DNA of 63,254 nt from a virus. Location: the IMG/VR virus record IMGVR_UViG_3300021403_000008, positions 1 through 63,254 of that record; one strand, written 5' to 3'. The position numbers and the translations under genes are program-made. Shown in pieces: positions 24,990 through 31,018 of the stretch; the stretch's first letter is position 1, and each line of letters starts with the position of its first letter. The notes below the pieces were generated by a model. The model had not been told where the DNA came from. It ran no database searches and saw only the letters and a program-made list of their open reading frames with translations.

Positions 24990-26424
24990 GGACGTGCCCT
25001 ATCTCTTTGAGCTTCGCCTGCCGGTATCTTCTTGCTATCTCATCCTTTATCGCTTGCGGGCTGCCGGGCTTCTTAGCGGCATTCTGAAGCTGCCTGTCTG
25101 ACATCGACGTAATAAGCGCTCCATTGTACCGGGTAGTCTCTCCGGTCGCAGCCGGGCTCTCCGGGACTCCACCCATAGGCCCGGAATGAATAGTTACGCC
25201 GCCTCGTCCTTTGTTCTCGACTTCCACACGAGCCTTCTCACGGGCCTGAATCTTAGCGAGCAATGCCCGCTGATCCTGAGTTATCGTCCCACGAGCCTTA
25301 GCAAGCCTTTCCTCGTGGTCCTTGATAGCGTCGGCCGCTGCCCGGCCCTGCGGCGCTTCAAGGTCAGAGCCGGGCTTTGGCCGGCCTCCGTACCCGCCTC
25401 CGTGAATGGCCTTCCGGTAGGATTCCTTGTGGGCTGCCACTACCTCCGGATGCTTCAGATCATAGGTGTAGCCGACCGTCCGGTAAGAGCCAACGGAGAT
25501 ATTGCCAGTCCGGCCGCGCTTCTGGCTCAGGTAGTCGCGATACCGGAGCGTTGCTATATGGCCTTCCTTTGCGCTCCATATCTCAATGTTAGGCTTGCCC
25601 TTATCACCTTTCAGCCCAGGGTCGTCGGCCGGAGCGTAATGCGCGGAGTATCCCATTGGGAGCCCGCGAACCGGAGCCTTGATCCCTGGCTCTTTCTTGC
25701 CGGACTGAGGGATGTTGATATTCCGGACATTCGCCGTTCCGGACTGGACCTCAATCCTCCGCGTCTGCTGTGGCCCGGCCGGAGCCTCGCCGTGGACCTT
25801 GAACTTGGTATTGTTTGAGACCTCGTATTTGCCGTCCTTGTGATGGACGATAGTCGAGGCCGTGTGGTATATCCCTTGGCTATACCGGACGCCACCAGAA
25901 CGGCTCCCGGCTCCCGACTTCTCCAGCTTGGTTATCTCGTGCGGGCCGGACGGAGCCTGCCAGTGGCCGGAGCTTACCGTCATGCCCGGCTTCAGCTCTC
26001 CGGCGCGTACCTCCCGGAGGCCCGCATTTGGTTTCTCCGGTGCGGCGGGAGCCTTACCCGGCCGCGAGCCCGCTACGCCGCGAGCGGCTGCCTCCGTTGC
26101 GGGAGAGGTATGGCTACCCGTGTGGAGAGCGTGGGCCGCGTCCTCCGCGCTGGCATAGGTCCGGGTATCCCGGCCACGCTCTCCCGGCTTCTTCAGCTTG
26201 ACCCGGAATTTGCCGCCTTCCGTGGCCGGCCGGTCTACCCAGTGGCCGTTGACTTGCTTCCCGGCTCCGGGCTTAACCGACTGGACCTGGGCTAGGGTCC
26301 TCTCATGGCCTCCGGCCTTCGCCTCGTCCACAAGACGATGGAGGACCTGCCCGCCTTTGGACCATTTCCCGGAGTGTGGGTCGCGAAGCTCTCCGGATAC
26401 GTCATGCGCGAGGCCGGTAGCCAT
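24982..26424 (-). CDS. tagged virion protein, paralogous N-terminal domain
   Basis: A 480-residue protein sharing its first 100 or so residues with the downstream metallopeptidase protein. After an Ala/Pro linker it has a beta-rich domain (KPGMTVSSGHWQAPSGPHEITKLEKSG), a SAHYAPADDPGLKG segment, and a helical Lys/Arg-rich C-terminus (about 390-480) with HEERLAKARGTITQDQ. No HExxH. The central region resembles domains that bind or process polymers, but I cannot assign an activity. Confidence 0.7.
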   Translation of the reverse strand: MATGLAHDVSGELRDPHSGKWSKGGQVLHRLVDEAKAGGHERTLAQVQSVKPGAGKQVNGHWVDRPATEGGKFRVKLKKPGERGRDTRTYASAEDAAHALHTGSHTSPATEAAARGVAGSRPGKAPAAPEKPNAGLREVRAGELKPGMTVSSGHWQAPSGPHEITKLEKSGAGSRSGGVRYSQGIYHTASTIVHHKDGKYEVSNNTKFKVHGEAPAGPQQTRRIEVQSGTANVRNINIPQSGKKEPGIKAPVRGLPMGYSAHYAPADDPGLKGDKGKPNIEIWSAKEGHIATLRYRDYLSQKRGRTGNISVGSYRTVGYTYDLKHPEVVAAHKESYRKAIHGGGYGGRPKPGSDLEAPQGRAAADAIKDHEERLAKARGTITQDQRALLAKIQAREKARVEVENKGRGGVTIHSGPMGGVPESPAATGETTRYNGALITSMSDRQLQNAAKKPGSPQAIKDEIARRYRQAKLKEIGHVRG

Positions 26425-26433
26425 TGGATTCCC

Positions 26434-26727
26434 CTAGCTATAGCAGATGACTATTCCGAGAGGCGGCGCACCCGTCCCAAGGAAGATCACATTGGCGCGG
26501 ACCTCGCGCCGCGCGTGGTGATAAGAGGCCGAAGCCCAGTTGGGCCCGCTCACGCGGTCCTGTTCCGCCCAGGTCGTGCCGTCTGCGCTCGTCTCCAGCG
26601 CCACGGTACAGTCCGGAGCGGAGCTAATCACCTTCATCGTGAAATTCCGGTGGGTATTCCCGGAGCCCGCATCGACGGGTCCGGCAACGGCTCCGGTAGC
26701 CGACGCGGTGAAACTCTTCTGGCCCAT
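26434..26727 (-). CDS. beta-sandwich decoration-like protein
   Basis: A 97-residue protein with Thr/Ala/Gly-rich strands (NTHRNFTMKVISSAPDCTVALETSADG). It looks like a small head-decoration or fibre-attached domain and follows the collagen-like gene. Function is inferred from composition and place. Confidence 0.55.
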   Translation of the reverse strand: MGQKSFTASATGAVAGPVDAGSGNTHRNFTMKVISSAPDCTVALETSADGTTWAEQDRVSGPNWASASYHHARREVRANVIFLGTGAPPLGIVICYS

Positions 26728-26739
26728 TGTCCGGTCCTC

Positions 26740-27111
26740 CTAGGAGCTTCGCGTGAACTGGTGGGGATGGGCCAGTGTGTACTCGCCTTTGTCCCCAGCC
26801 GGTATGATGGACTTCTTGTCGTCCCCAAGGACGAGCGGGACGAGCACGCCGGAGCCGTCATCTCCGAAGGCGATGATAAGCTCCGGAGAGCCATTCTCCC
26901 ACGTGAGATACCAGCCCTGGCTGTTGGATACCATTCCGTCTCCACTTCCTCCCTCACCGGCAGAGCCGGTATCGCCTTTGTCGCCTTTGTCGCCTTTTGG
27001 CCCTGCTGGTCCCGTGGAACCGGCTGGCCCCTGAGGTCCGGTCGCGCCGGTAGCTCCCGGAGGTCCCTGTGGTCCGGGAGGTCCCTGCGGGCCTTCTGGT
27101 CCTTCTGTCAT
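26740..27111 (-). CDS. collagen-like (Gly-X-Y) virion protein
   Basis: A 123-residue protein. Residues 3-55 are uninterrupted Gly-X-Y triplets (GPQGPPGPQGPPGATGATG and so on, ending GDKGDKGDTG), predicted to form a trimeric triple helix. The C-terminal 65 residues form a compact beta domain (WYLTWENGSPELIIAFGDDG) that could be the trimerisation or binding tip. Possible head fibre. Its start overlaps the previous stop (ATGA). Confidence 0.8.
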   Translation of the reverse strand: MTEGPEGPQGPPGPQGPPGATGATGPQGPAGSTGPAGPKGDKGDKGDTGSAGEGGSGDGMVSNSQGWYLTWENGSPELIIAFGDDGSGVLVPLVLGDDKKSIIPAGDKGEYTLAHPHQFTRSS

Positions 27112-27113
27112 TC

Positions 27114-27587
27114 CTATCTCCCTGTCTGGTATTGCCGGAGCCGCGCGAGGACGGCCTTGCTCGTTGTAGCCGATTTGCCGGATGCCGTCGCCGGAGCGGG
27201 TGCTCCACGGGCCGGAGTCCTCGTCCCGGCCGCAGTACCAAGCGCGACCGCTCGCGTGTGGCCGGAGACGACACGGGCCTGAGCGGCCTGAGCCGACTTC
27301 GCTTTCAGGCTAGCCGTCCGGGCCTTAGCCAGAGCCGCGCGCTTCCTCTGGGCCATTATAGAGCGCGCTAGAGTCTGTACGTGGGCGGCCTGGCGCTGAG
27401 CCGGAGTGAGCCGGGTATTCGCTAGGGCCTTCGCTCGCGCCGCTGCGATCTGAGCCTGAGCCGCCTGGATCATGGACTCCGGAATGGGAACGTAGCCGAC
27501 TACGGTAGCCGGAGCGGCTGGGGCTCCGGAGCCAGCGCCGAACTTGCCTCCGGCCTGCCGGGTCTGCTTCGCCGGATTGTAACTCAC
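27114..27587 (-). CDS. Ala-rich helical structural protein
   Basis: A 157-residue protein. I place the start at GTG 27587 (MSYNPAKQTRQAGGKFG), with GGGAG upstream; longer starts exist. The RQAGGKFG segment resembles the N-terminal tag of the two larger proteins downstream. The rest is an Ala/Gln/Arg/Lys-rich helix, probably coiled coil or DNA-binding. Its 5' 263 bases overlap the terminase small subunit frame, which is unusual. Confidence 0.65.
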   Translation of the reverse strand: MSYNPAKQTRQAGGKFGAGSGAPAAPATVVGYVPIPESMIQAAQAQIAAARAKALANTRLTPAQRQAAHVQTLARSIMAQRKRAALAKARTASLKAKSAQAAQARVVSGHTRAVALGTAAGTRTPARGAPAPATASGKSATTSKAVLARLRQYQTGR

Positions 27588-27990
27588 GGACCACTCCCAG
27601 CCTATGGTGCCAGTCGATAACGGCCTTGTCTGCGGCTTCCTCGTCCGCGTCTGCGGGCTCCGGAGCCTCAAGATCAATCCGGGAGCGCTTGCGGTCGGTA
27701 ATCGTCGCGCCTAGTCGTTCACTAAGCCGGACGAATGAGCCAAGGGTTGAGGCGTTGTGCGTCTTGAAGAAGATATCATAGGCTTCGGCCGCACAGATAG
27801 CAGTGGCCCAGTCGCTGGCTTCATAGAAGGCGGCCTGCCCGGAAAGCGCGAGCGAGCGATACCAGCTCTGGGCCTGCGGGCACCAGCGCTCGCTCGCGGT
27901 AGGAATGACCGGAGGCTTTCTCGACTGGCCTCGATTGACGACGACAATGACTGGATCGTCCGGCTCCGGATTCCCTGGCTTACGCGGCAT
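27325..27990 (-). CDS. terminase small subunit, with long out-of-frame-looking tail
   Basis: A 221-codon frame starting in a TAATG overlap. Residues 1-135 fit a terminase small subunit: WCPQAQSWYRSLALSGQAAFYEASDW, then LSERLGATITDRKRSRIDLEAPE. The last 87 codons become Arg/Ser/Gly/Pro-rich and coincide with another, better frame (27114-27587). The true product may end by frameshift, or the two genes may overlap by 263 bases. The N-terminal assignment is good, the C-terminus doubtful. Confidence 0.75.
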   Translation of the reverse strand: MPRKPGNPEPDDPVIVVVNRGQSRKPPVIPTASERWCPQAQSWYRSLALSGQAAFYEASDWATAICAAEAYDIFFKTHNASTLGSFVRLSERLGATITDRKRSRIDLEAPEPADADEEAADKAVIDWHHRLGVVRELQSGEADPAGRRQVRRWLRSPSRSGYRSRLRSHSGVHDPGGSGSDRSGASEGPSEYPAHSGSAPGRPRTDSSALYNGPEEARGSG

Positions 27991-28088
27991 TACCACCACC
28001 CAGCGATATGTCCCACTGCTATCGTTATCACGATAAAGCAGCCGGTGGAGATCATGACGAATATCTCGATCAGAGTAAATCGCCTCAC
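27990..28088 (-). CDS. 32-residue membrane peptide
   Basis: Starts GTG 28088 within the TGA of the previous small gene and ends TAATG with the terminase small subunit start. Product MRRFTLIEIFVMISTGCF then a hydrophobic stretch ending GHIAGWW; one membrane helix. Tight overlaps on both sides support translation. Function unknown. Confidence 0.55.
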   Translation of the reverse strand: MRRFTLIEIFVMISTGCFIVITIAVGHIAGWW

Positions 28089-28192
28089 TGCCAGAATCCT
28101 TTCCCGATATAGAGCAGAGTCCCACAGAACGCGAGGAAGCCTCCGAGCACGAGGCTAGCGAGTGCTATTAGCAGCATGGCCCACCATGGCAT
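28085..28192 (-). CDS. 35-residue membrane peptide
   Basis: Starts in a TAATG overlap with the GH12-like gene stop and ends overlapping the next GTG. One hydrophobic helix (WWAMLLIALASLVLGGFLAF) followed by a short basic end. One of several tiny single-span proteins in this genome. Function unknown. Confidence 0.55.
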   Translation of the reverse strand: MPWWAMLLIALASLVLGGFLAFCGTLLYIGKGFWQ

Positions 28193-29148
28193 TAGCCGGT
28201 CCCTCCCTTAGTGATAATCGAGAGGTTCCGGAGCGTGAATGGTAGCGTCCGGCCGCCAGTCCCGGCTATCTCAAAGCCAAAGGGAATCGCGGTAAGCCCA
28301 AGGTGCGGGCTCATGTAGTGGCGATGGACGAGCCAGCGAGCGGCGCTGAGGATATGGACCGTTCCCTTTGACTCGTTATGGTTGAGCTTAAATACGAATT
28401 CCGGAGGGTCATTCTTGCCGCCTGGATATTCGTACACGCCGAAGGTCTGGCCGTAGATGCGAGCCCGGCCAAGGAACCGGCTTCCGTCGAGGCTCCGGTT
28501 CACGGTGTTGACCCAGATCATCAATTCGAGCTTGGTATCCCAGCCATTCCCCCACCATACGTCGTAAGCGGCCTCCGCGCTTAGTCCTCTGCCCTTTGGC
28601 ATCGTCACAGCGAAGTGGCTCACGATCCTCCGGAAGCTGGAGTATGGATCCTGCTTCCGATTCGTGGCCGGCCCATAGACGCGCTGGGAGTCCGGGAACG
28701 TCTCGACGGCTGTGCCGCGCTGATTAGACCACGCAGTCCACGAGTGATAAGAGTGGGCGCATATCTTCTGAGGACCATGGCCGCCACTCCAGGCGTCATT
28801 CTGGATAAACCAGCGACCAAAGCCGGGCTGCCACGTCGATTCGCTCCCGGACCCACAGAAAGCCCATTGAGAGGCATTTGCCGGGCCGGGAATGACGAAT
28901 GAAAGGATCACGAGAAAGGCTGCAGCGAAAGCACTGGCAACAGCTCGCACACCCAGTTGGCGTATGCGTCTAGGTCGGGAGCCTGCATCCGGCTGGGGGT
29001 CCTCCCCCACCCCGGAGGTCCCCCACGGGAGGACCCGCACGGAGGACCCGGCACGGGAGGTCCCGGACTGGCGCATTAGCCCACGCACAATGGCAAGGTA
29101 CTCCCCTGGGGCAGGAAGTCCCTTGGCTATTGGGAGTACCTTCATCAC
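28192..29148 (-). CDS. secreted glycoside hydrolase family 12-like endoglucanase
   Basis: A 318-residue protein. After a variable N-terminal 58 residues comes PRRIRQLGV and a hydrophobic segment ending GPANAS (about 60-93), a Sec- or Tat-type signal. The mature part reads like GH12 (cellulase H): AYDVWWGNGWDTKLELMIWVN with E208 as nucleophile candidate, a YGQTFGVYEYPGG strand, and FGFEIAGTGG with E293 as acid/base candidate. GH12 enzymes cut beta-1,4-glucans or xyloglucan outside the cell. It sits in the late operon upstream of terminase. Start is GTG 29148 or ATG 29145. Family call is from motif memory. Confidence 0.72.
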   Translation of the reverse strand: MMKVLPIAKGLPAPGEYLAIVRGLMRQSGTSRAGSSVRVLPWGTSGVGEDPQPDAGSRPRRIRQLGVRAVASAFAAAFLVILSFVIPGPANASQWAFCGSGSESTWQPGFGRWFIQNDAWSGGHGPQKICAHSYHSWTAWSNQRGTAVETFPDSQRVYGPATNRKQDPYSSFRRIVSHFAVTMPKGRGLSAEAAYDVWWGNGWDTKLELMIWVNTVNRSLDGSRFLGRARIYGQTFGVYEYPGGKNDPPEFVFKLNHNESKGTVHILSAARWLVHRHYMSPHLGLTAIPFGFEIAGTGGRTLPFTLRNLSIITKGGTG

Positions 29149-29185
29149 AGGCAGACCTTCCTATTCAATGGGAGCCTTCCTTTCA

Positions 29186-29287
29186 CTAGCGAGCCTTACT
29201 CCACCAGCGCTTAGGAATCCCTAGCATAGGGAGGCATAGCGCACCGATAAGGATTGCGTACCCAATCAAGGGGAGTACAGTTTTCAT
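29186..29287 (-). CDS. 33-residue membrane peptide
   Basis: ATG 29287 lies just after GAAAGAAGGCCCGT, a good ribosome-binding site. The product has one hydrophobic helix (VLPLIGYAILIGALCLPML) and a basic KRWWSKAR tail, positive-inside. It is the second gene of the leftward operon. Function unknown. Confidence 0.55.
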   Translation of the reverse strand: MKTVLPLIGYAILIGALCLPMLGIPKRWWSKAR

Positions 29288-29334
29288 ACGGGCCTTCTTT
29301 CTGATAACTAATTCCTGCCGGAGTACCTAACCGA

Positions 29335-29661
29335 TCACGGGACCTCTTTCGCATAGCCAGGATGATCCGGAGTAGGACGCAGCCGCCGATCCCTCTTTGC
29401 CTTCTTAGCAGCCCTGCCTTGCGCAGTAGAGCGCGCTACATGATGGACGTGGCATATGCCCCGTAGGACTTCCGGCCGATGATCCCAGGCCTGGCCGATA
29501 TGATCAACCTCAGACGAGTCGGCTATACATAGCCCGTCCTCGCGCGGCTCGATACCAGGAACCGTTCCCCACCGGCACACCGGGTCGCGCGCTAGGATGG
29601 CATCGCACGTAGCACCCCAGCCCGGAGGCAGAGGCTCCGTCCGCCACGAGGACCCGCTCAT
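29335..29661 (-). CDS. HNH endonuclease, first gene of the late operon
   Basis: A 108-residue HNH nuclease: SSEVDHIGQAWDHRPEVLRGICHVHH (about 49-74), then a basic RAAKKAKRDRR tail. In many tailed phages an HNH protein beside terminase supports cos or headful cleavage. ATG 29661 follows GGGAGC. It starts the leftward transcription unit. Confidence 0.85.
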   Translation of the reverse strand: MSGSSWRTEPLPPGWGATCDAILARDPVCRWGTVPGIEPREDGLCIADSSEVDHIGQAWDHRPEVLRGICHVHHVARSTAQGRAAKKAKRDRRLRPTPDHPGYAKEVP

Positions 29662-29798
29662 AGAAGCTCCCGGCCGTAGGTTCGCCTTTCCGGACGAGTA
29701 TAGACCCAGTGGTCCATTCGTAACCTGTCCAATGCGCAGAGTAACTGCCCCGTAGAAACTCGTTCGTGCAAGAGGTTCCGCACCAGAGCAAACTGCGC

Positions 29799-29804
29799 TA
29801 TACT
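29799..29804 (+). promoter_or_regulatory. promoter-like TATACTTGA box, rightward
   Basis: CTATACTTGACC matches the recurring TAnnnTTG(A/C) element found before many genes of the right arm. It lies upstream of a 225-base leader and the gene at 30029, and close to the divergent start of the leftward late operon. No clear -35 is visible. Confidence 0.5.
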
Positions 29805-29806
29805 TG

Positions 29807-30010
29807 ACCTAGGTCCGGACGTGCGGGACCGGGAACGCTCTAGCCGTTAGGTTCGGCTAGATGCCGGTAGAGCGCGAGCTAGGCCGGGTTGACCGTTCCG
29901 CGTAAGTGCCGCCGATAGAAGCCCCAGGGTGGCGGAGATACCCCGGACGGCCGGACCTAGGCCCGGAGCCGACTGCGACTAGATGCGGAAGGCTCCGGGC
30001 CTCCTACCAA
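29807..30010 (+). ncRNA. structured leader RNA candidate
   Basis: About 200 noncoding bases follow the promoter-like box. Stems seen: CGCTCT/AGAGCG (29836-29841 with 29869-29874) enclosing TAGCCG/CGGCTA (29841-29846 with 29854-29859), and a perfect 12-bp AGGCCCGGAGCC/GGCTCCGGGCCT (29959-29970 with 29991-30002). It could be a regulatory leader or a separate small RNA ending at the last hairpin. It is not a tRNA. Confidence 0.45.
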
Positions 30011-30028
30011 AACTCTAGAGAGGCGAGT

Positions 30029-30376
30029 ATGAAGAATCGAGAGTTCATCGAGGCCATCCGCACGACCGGAACCGAAGATGGCATCGTGTGGATCGTCAAT
30101 CCGGGAACGGACGGCGAGGAAGCCGGTTCATGGGCGGTAGGCAAAGTTACCTTCCTCATGGGCGTAACTCCCGAAGACACGATCATCGAGGCGAGCCCGA
30201 CCGGCCCGACAATCCGCATCCCGGAGCTTCTCACCGCACTAGCCGAATTCGCGCCGGACGGAGACGTTCAGGTATACGTTCCCGGATGGGAAGGTCAGCA
30301 ATTCGCCTATTTCGACGTCAGGGACGTTTCCGGCGACCTCGATATCAACCTAGGCGACTGGCGCTGCGGCGGCTAG
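30029..30376 (+). CDS. hypothetical early protein
   Basis: A 115-residue acidic protein. I chose ATG 30029, six bases before which GAGAGGCGAG (the genome's usual start-associated motif) lies, over a start 123 bases upstream. Composition is beta-rich with IRIPELLTALAEFAPDGDVQVYVPG. No recognised domain. A terminator-like hairpin follows. Confidence 0.7.
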   Translation: MKNREFIEAIRTTGTEDGIVWIVNPGTDGEEAGSWAVGKVTFLMGVTPEDTIIEASPTGPTIRIPELLTALAEFAPDGDVQVYVPGWEGQQFAYFDVRDVSGDLDINLGDWRCGG

Positions 30377-30387
30377 CCTAACCGACC

Positions 30388-30425
30388 GGAGGCCGTAGGC
30401 CGCGACAACGCAGCCTGCGGCCTCC
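30388..30425 (+). terminator. hairpin terminator
   Basis: GGAGGCCG (30388-30395) pairs with CGGCCTCC (30418-30425), continued by AGGC/GCCT after one mismatch. It follows the stop at 30376. A TAAGCT box at 30442-30447 and AGGAGGAAG then lead into the next gene. Confidence 0.6.
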
Positions 30426-30451
30426 ACCACACGCGAAGGCGTAAGCTACCG

Positions 30452-30862
30452 CTAGGAGGAAGATAACATGCCTACGGCCACTACAAGCCCATGGGAGCCG
30501 CTTCCTAGGCGACGGAAGCCGCGAGCGGAGCACAAGCATGACGGATTGTGCGTTACCGTCTCGGTTCTTACCCATTGCTGGTGCCGCTGCCCTAAATGCT
30601 GGGACGTTAACTCTAGTAAATGCGTCTGCGCTTCCTGCCCCTGTGTCTGGCCCAGACTGTATACTCCCGCGAGGACATAGCCGTATATCTCGCAACCGCA
30701 TAGAAGGCACCGAAGACACCAGTCGCAACACGGATACGGCTTATCGCAGCCGCAGAATTCCGGAGGCCGCTGTGTTATCTCGAATGGGATTCCGACTCGT
30801 TTGAAATCTTCTTCAGTATCCCTTATTTTCGCGTCAATAACCTCGTCCGGAGGCTTCTTCAT
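30452..30862 (-). CDS. Cys-rich small protein under operator control, overlapping an opposite gene
   Basis: A frame of 136 codons starting ATG 30862 after GGAAGGAACGAC. Residues 1-70 look genuine: an acidic helix (PPDEVIDAKIRDTEEDFKRV) and a dense cysteine cluster (CGCDKPYPCCDWCLRCLLCGC) likely to bind zinc. The C-terminal part runs antisense to the gene at 30468-30680 and is less convincing. A TATAAT box (30962-30967) and two palindromes lie upstream. Downstream of the prim-pol gene on the same strand. Confidence 0.55.
   Translation of the reverse strand: MKKPPDEVIDAKIRDTEEDFKRVGIPFEITQRPPEFCGCDKPYPCCDWCLRCLLCGCEIYGYVLAGVYSLGQTQGQEAQTHLLELTSQHLGQRHQQWVRTETVTHNPSCLCSARGFRRLGSGSHGLVVAVGMLSSS
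30468..30680 (+). CDS. Cys-rich small protein
   Basis: A 70-residue protein with a strong ribosome-binding site (CTAGGAGGAAGATAAC). After a basic Pro/Arg N-terminus come CWCRCPKCW and CVCASCPCVWP, suggesting zinc or metal binding. It lies wholly antisense to the 3' half of 30452-30862. Both frames have plausible starts; at least one C-terminal part must be mis-called or the genes truly overlap. Confidence 0.55.
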   Translation: MPTATTSPWEPLPRRRKPRAEHKHDGLCVTVSVLTHCWCRCPKCWDVNSSKCVCASCPCVWPRLYTPART

Positions 30863-30900
30863 TGTCGTTCCTTCCGATAGTAAAAACAGGGAAGTAATCC

Positions 30901-30921
30901 AAGGGTAGTTTTACTACCCTT
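30901..30921. promoter_or_regulatory. palindromic operator candidate 1
   Basis: AAGGGTAGTTTTACTACCCTT is a perfect 9-bp inverted repeat with a 3-base centre. A close relative occurs 98 bases away (30999-31018). The pair brackets the TATAAT box that would drive the leftward Cys-rich gene, as for an autoregulated promoter. It could also act as a hairpin terminator for the prim-pol transcript. Confidence 0.55.
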
Positions 30922-30961
30922 GTCCGACTTCCGGCCTTATACCTTACGTGTTTAAGCAGGC

Positions 30962-30967
30962 ATTATA
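30962..30967 (-). promoter_or_regulatory. leftward promoter -10 candidate in a TATATATATAAT tract
   Basis: On the minus strand the tract CTATATATATAATGCC gives a perfect TATAAT in an otherwise GC-rich genome. It lies about 100 bases upstream of ATG 30862, between the two palindromes. No convincing -35 is present. Confidence 0.5.
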
Positions 30968-30998
30968 TATATAGGCATGGCTCCGGGAGCCTCACCCA

Positions 30999-31018
30999 GG
31001 ATAGTAATACTACCCTTG
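30999..31018. promoter_or_regulatory. palindromic operator candidate 2
   Basis: AGGATAGTAATACTACCCTT is an imperfect copy of the palindrome at 30901-30921, sharing TACTACCCTT. It overlaps the last codons and stop of the prim-pol gene. Confidence 0.45.

Noticed and set aside
29830-29880. tRNA-like hairpin with GGTTCGGCT
   Set aside because: No 7-bp acceptor stem, no proper T-arm or anticodon arm; kept only as part of a leader RNA. I recognised no tRNA gene in the window.
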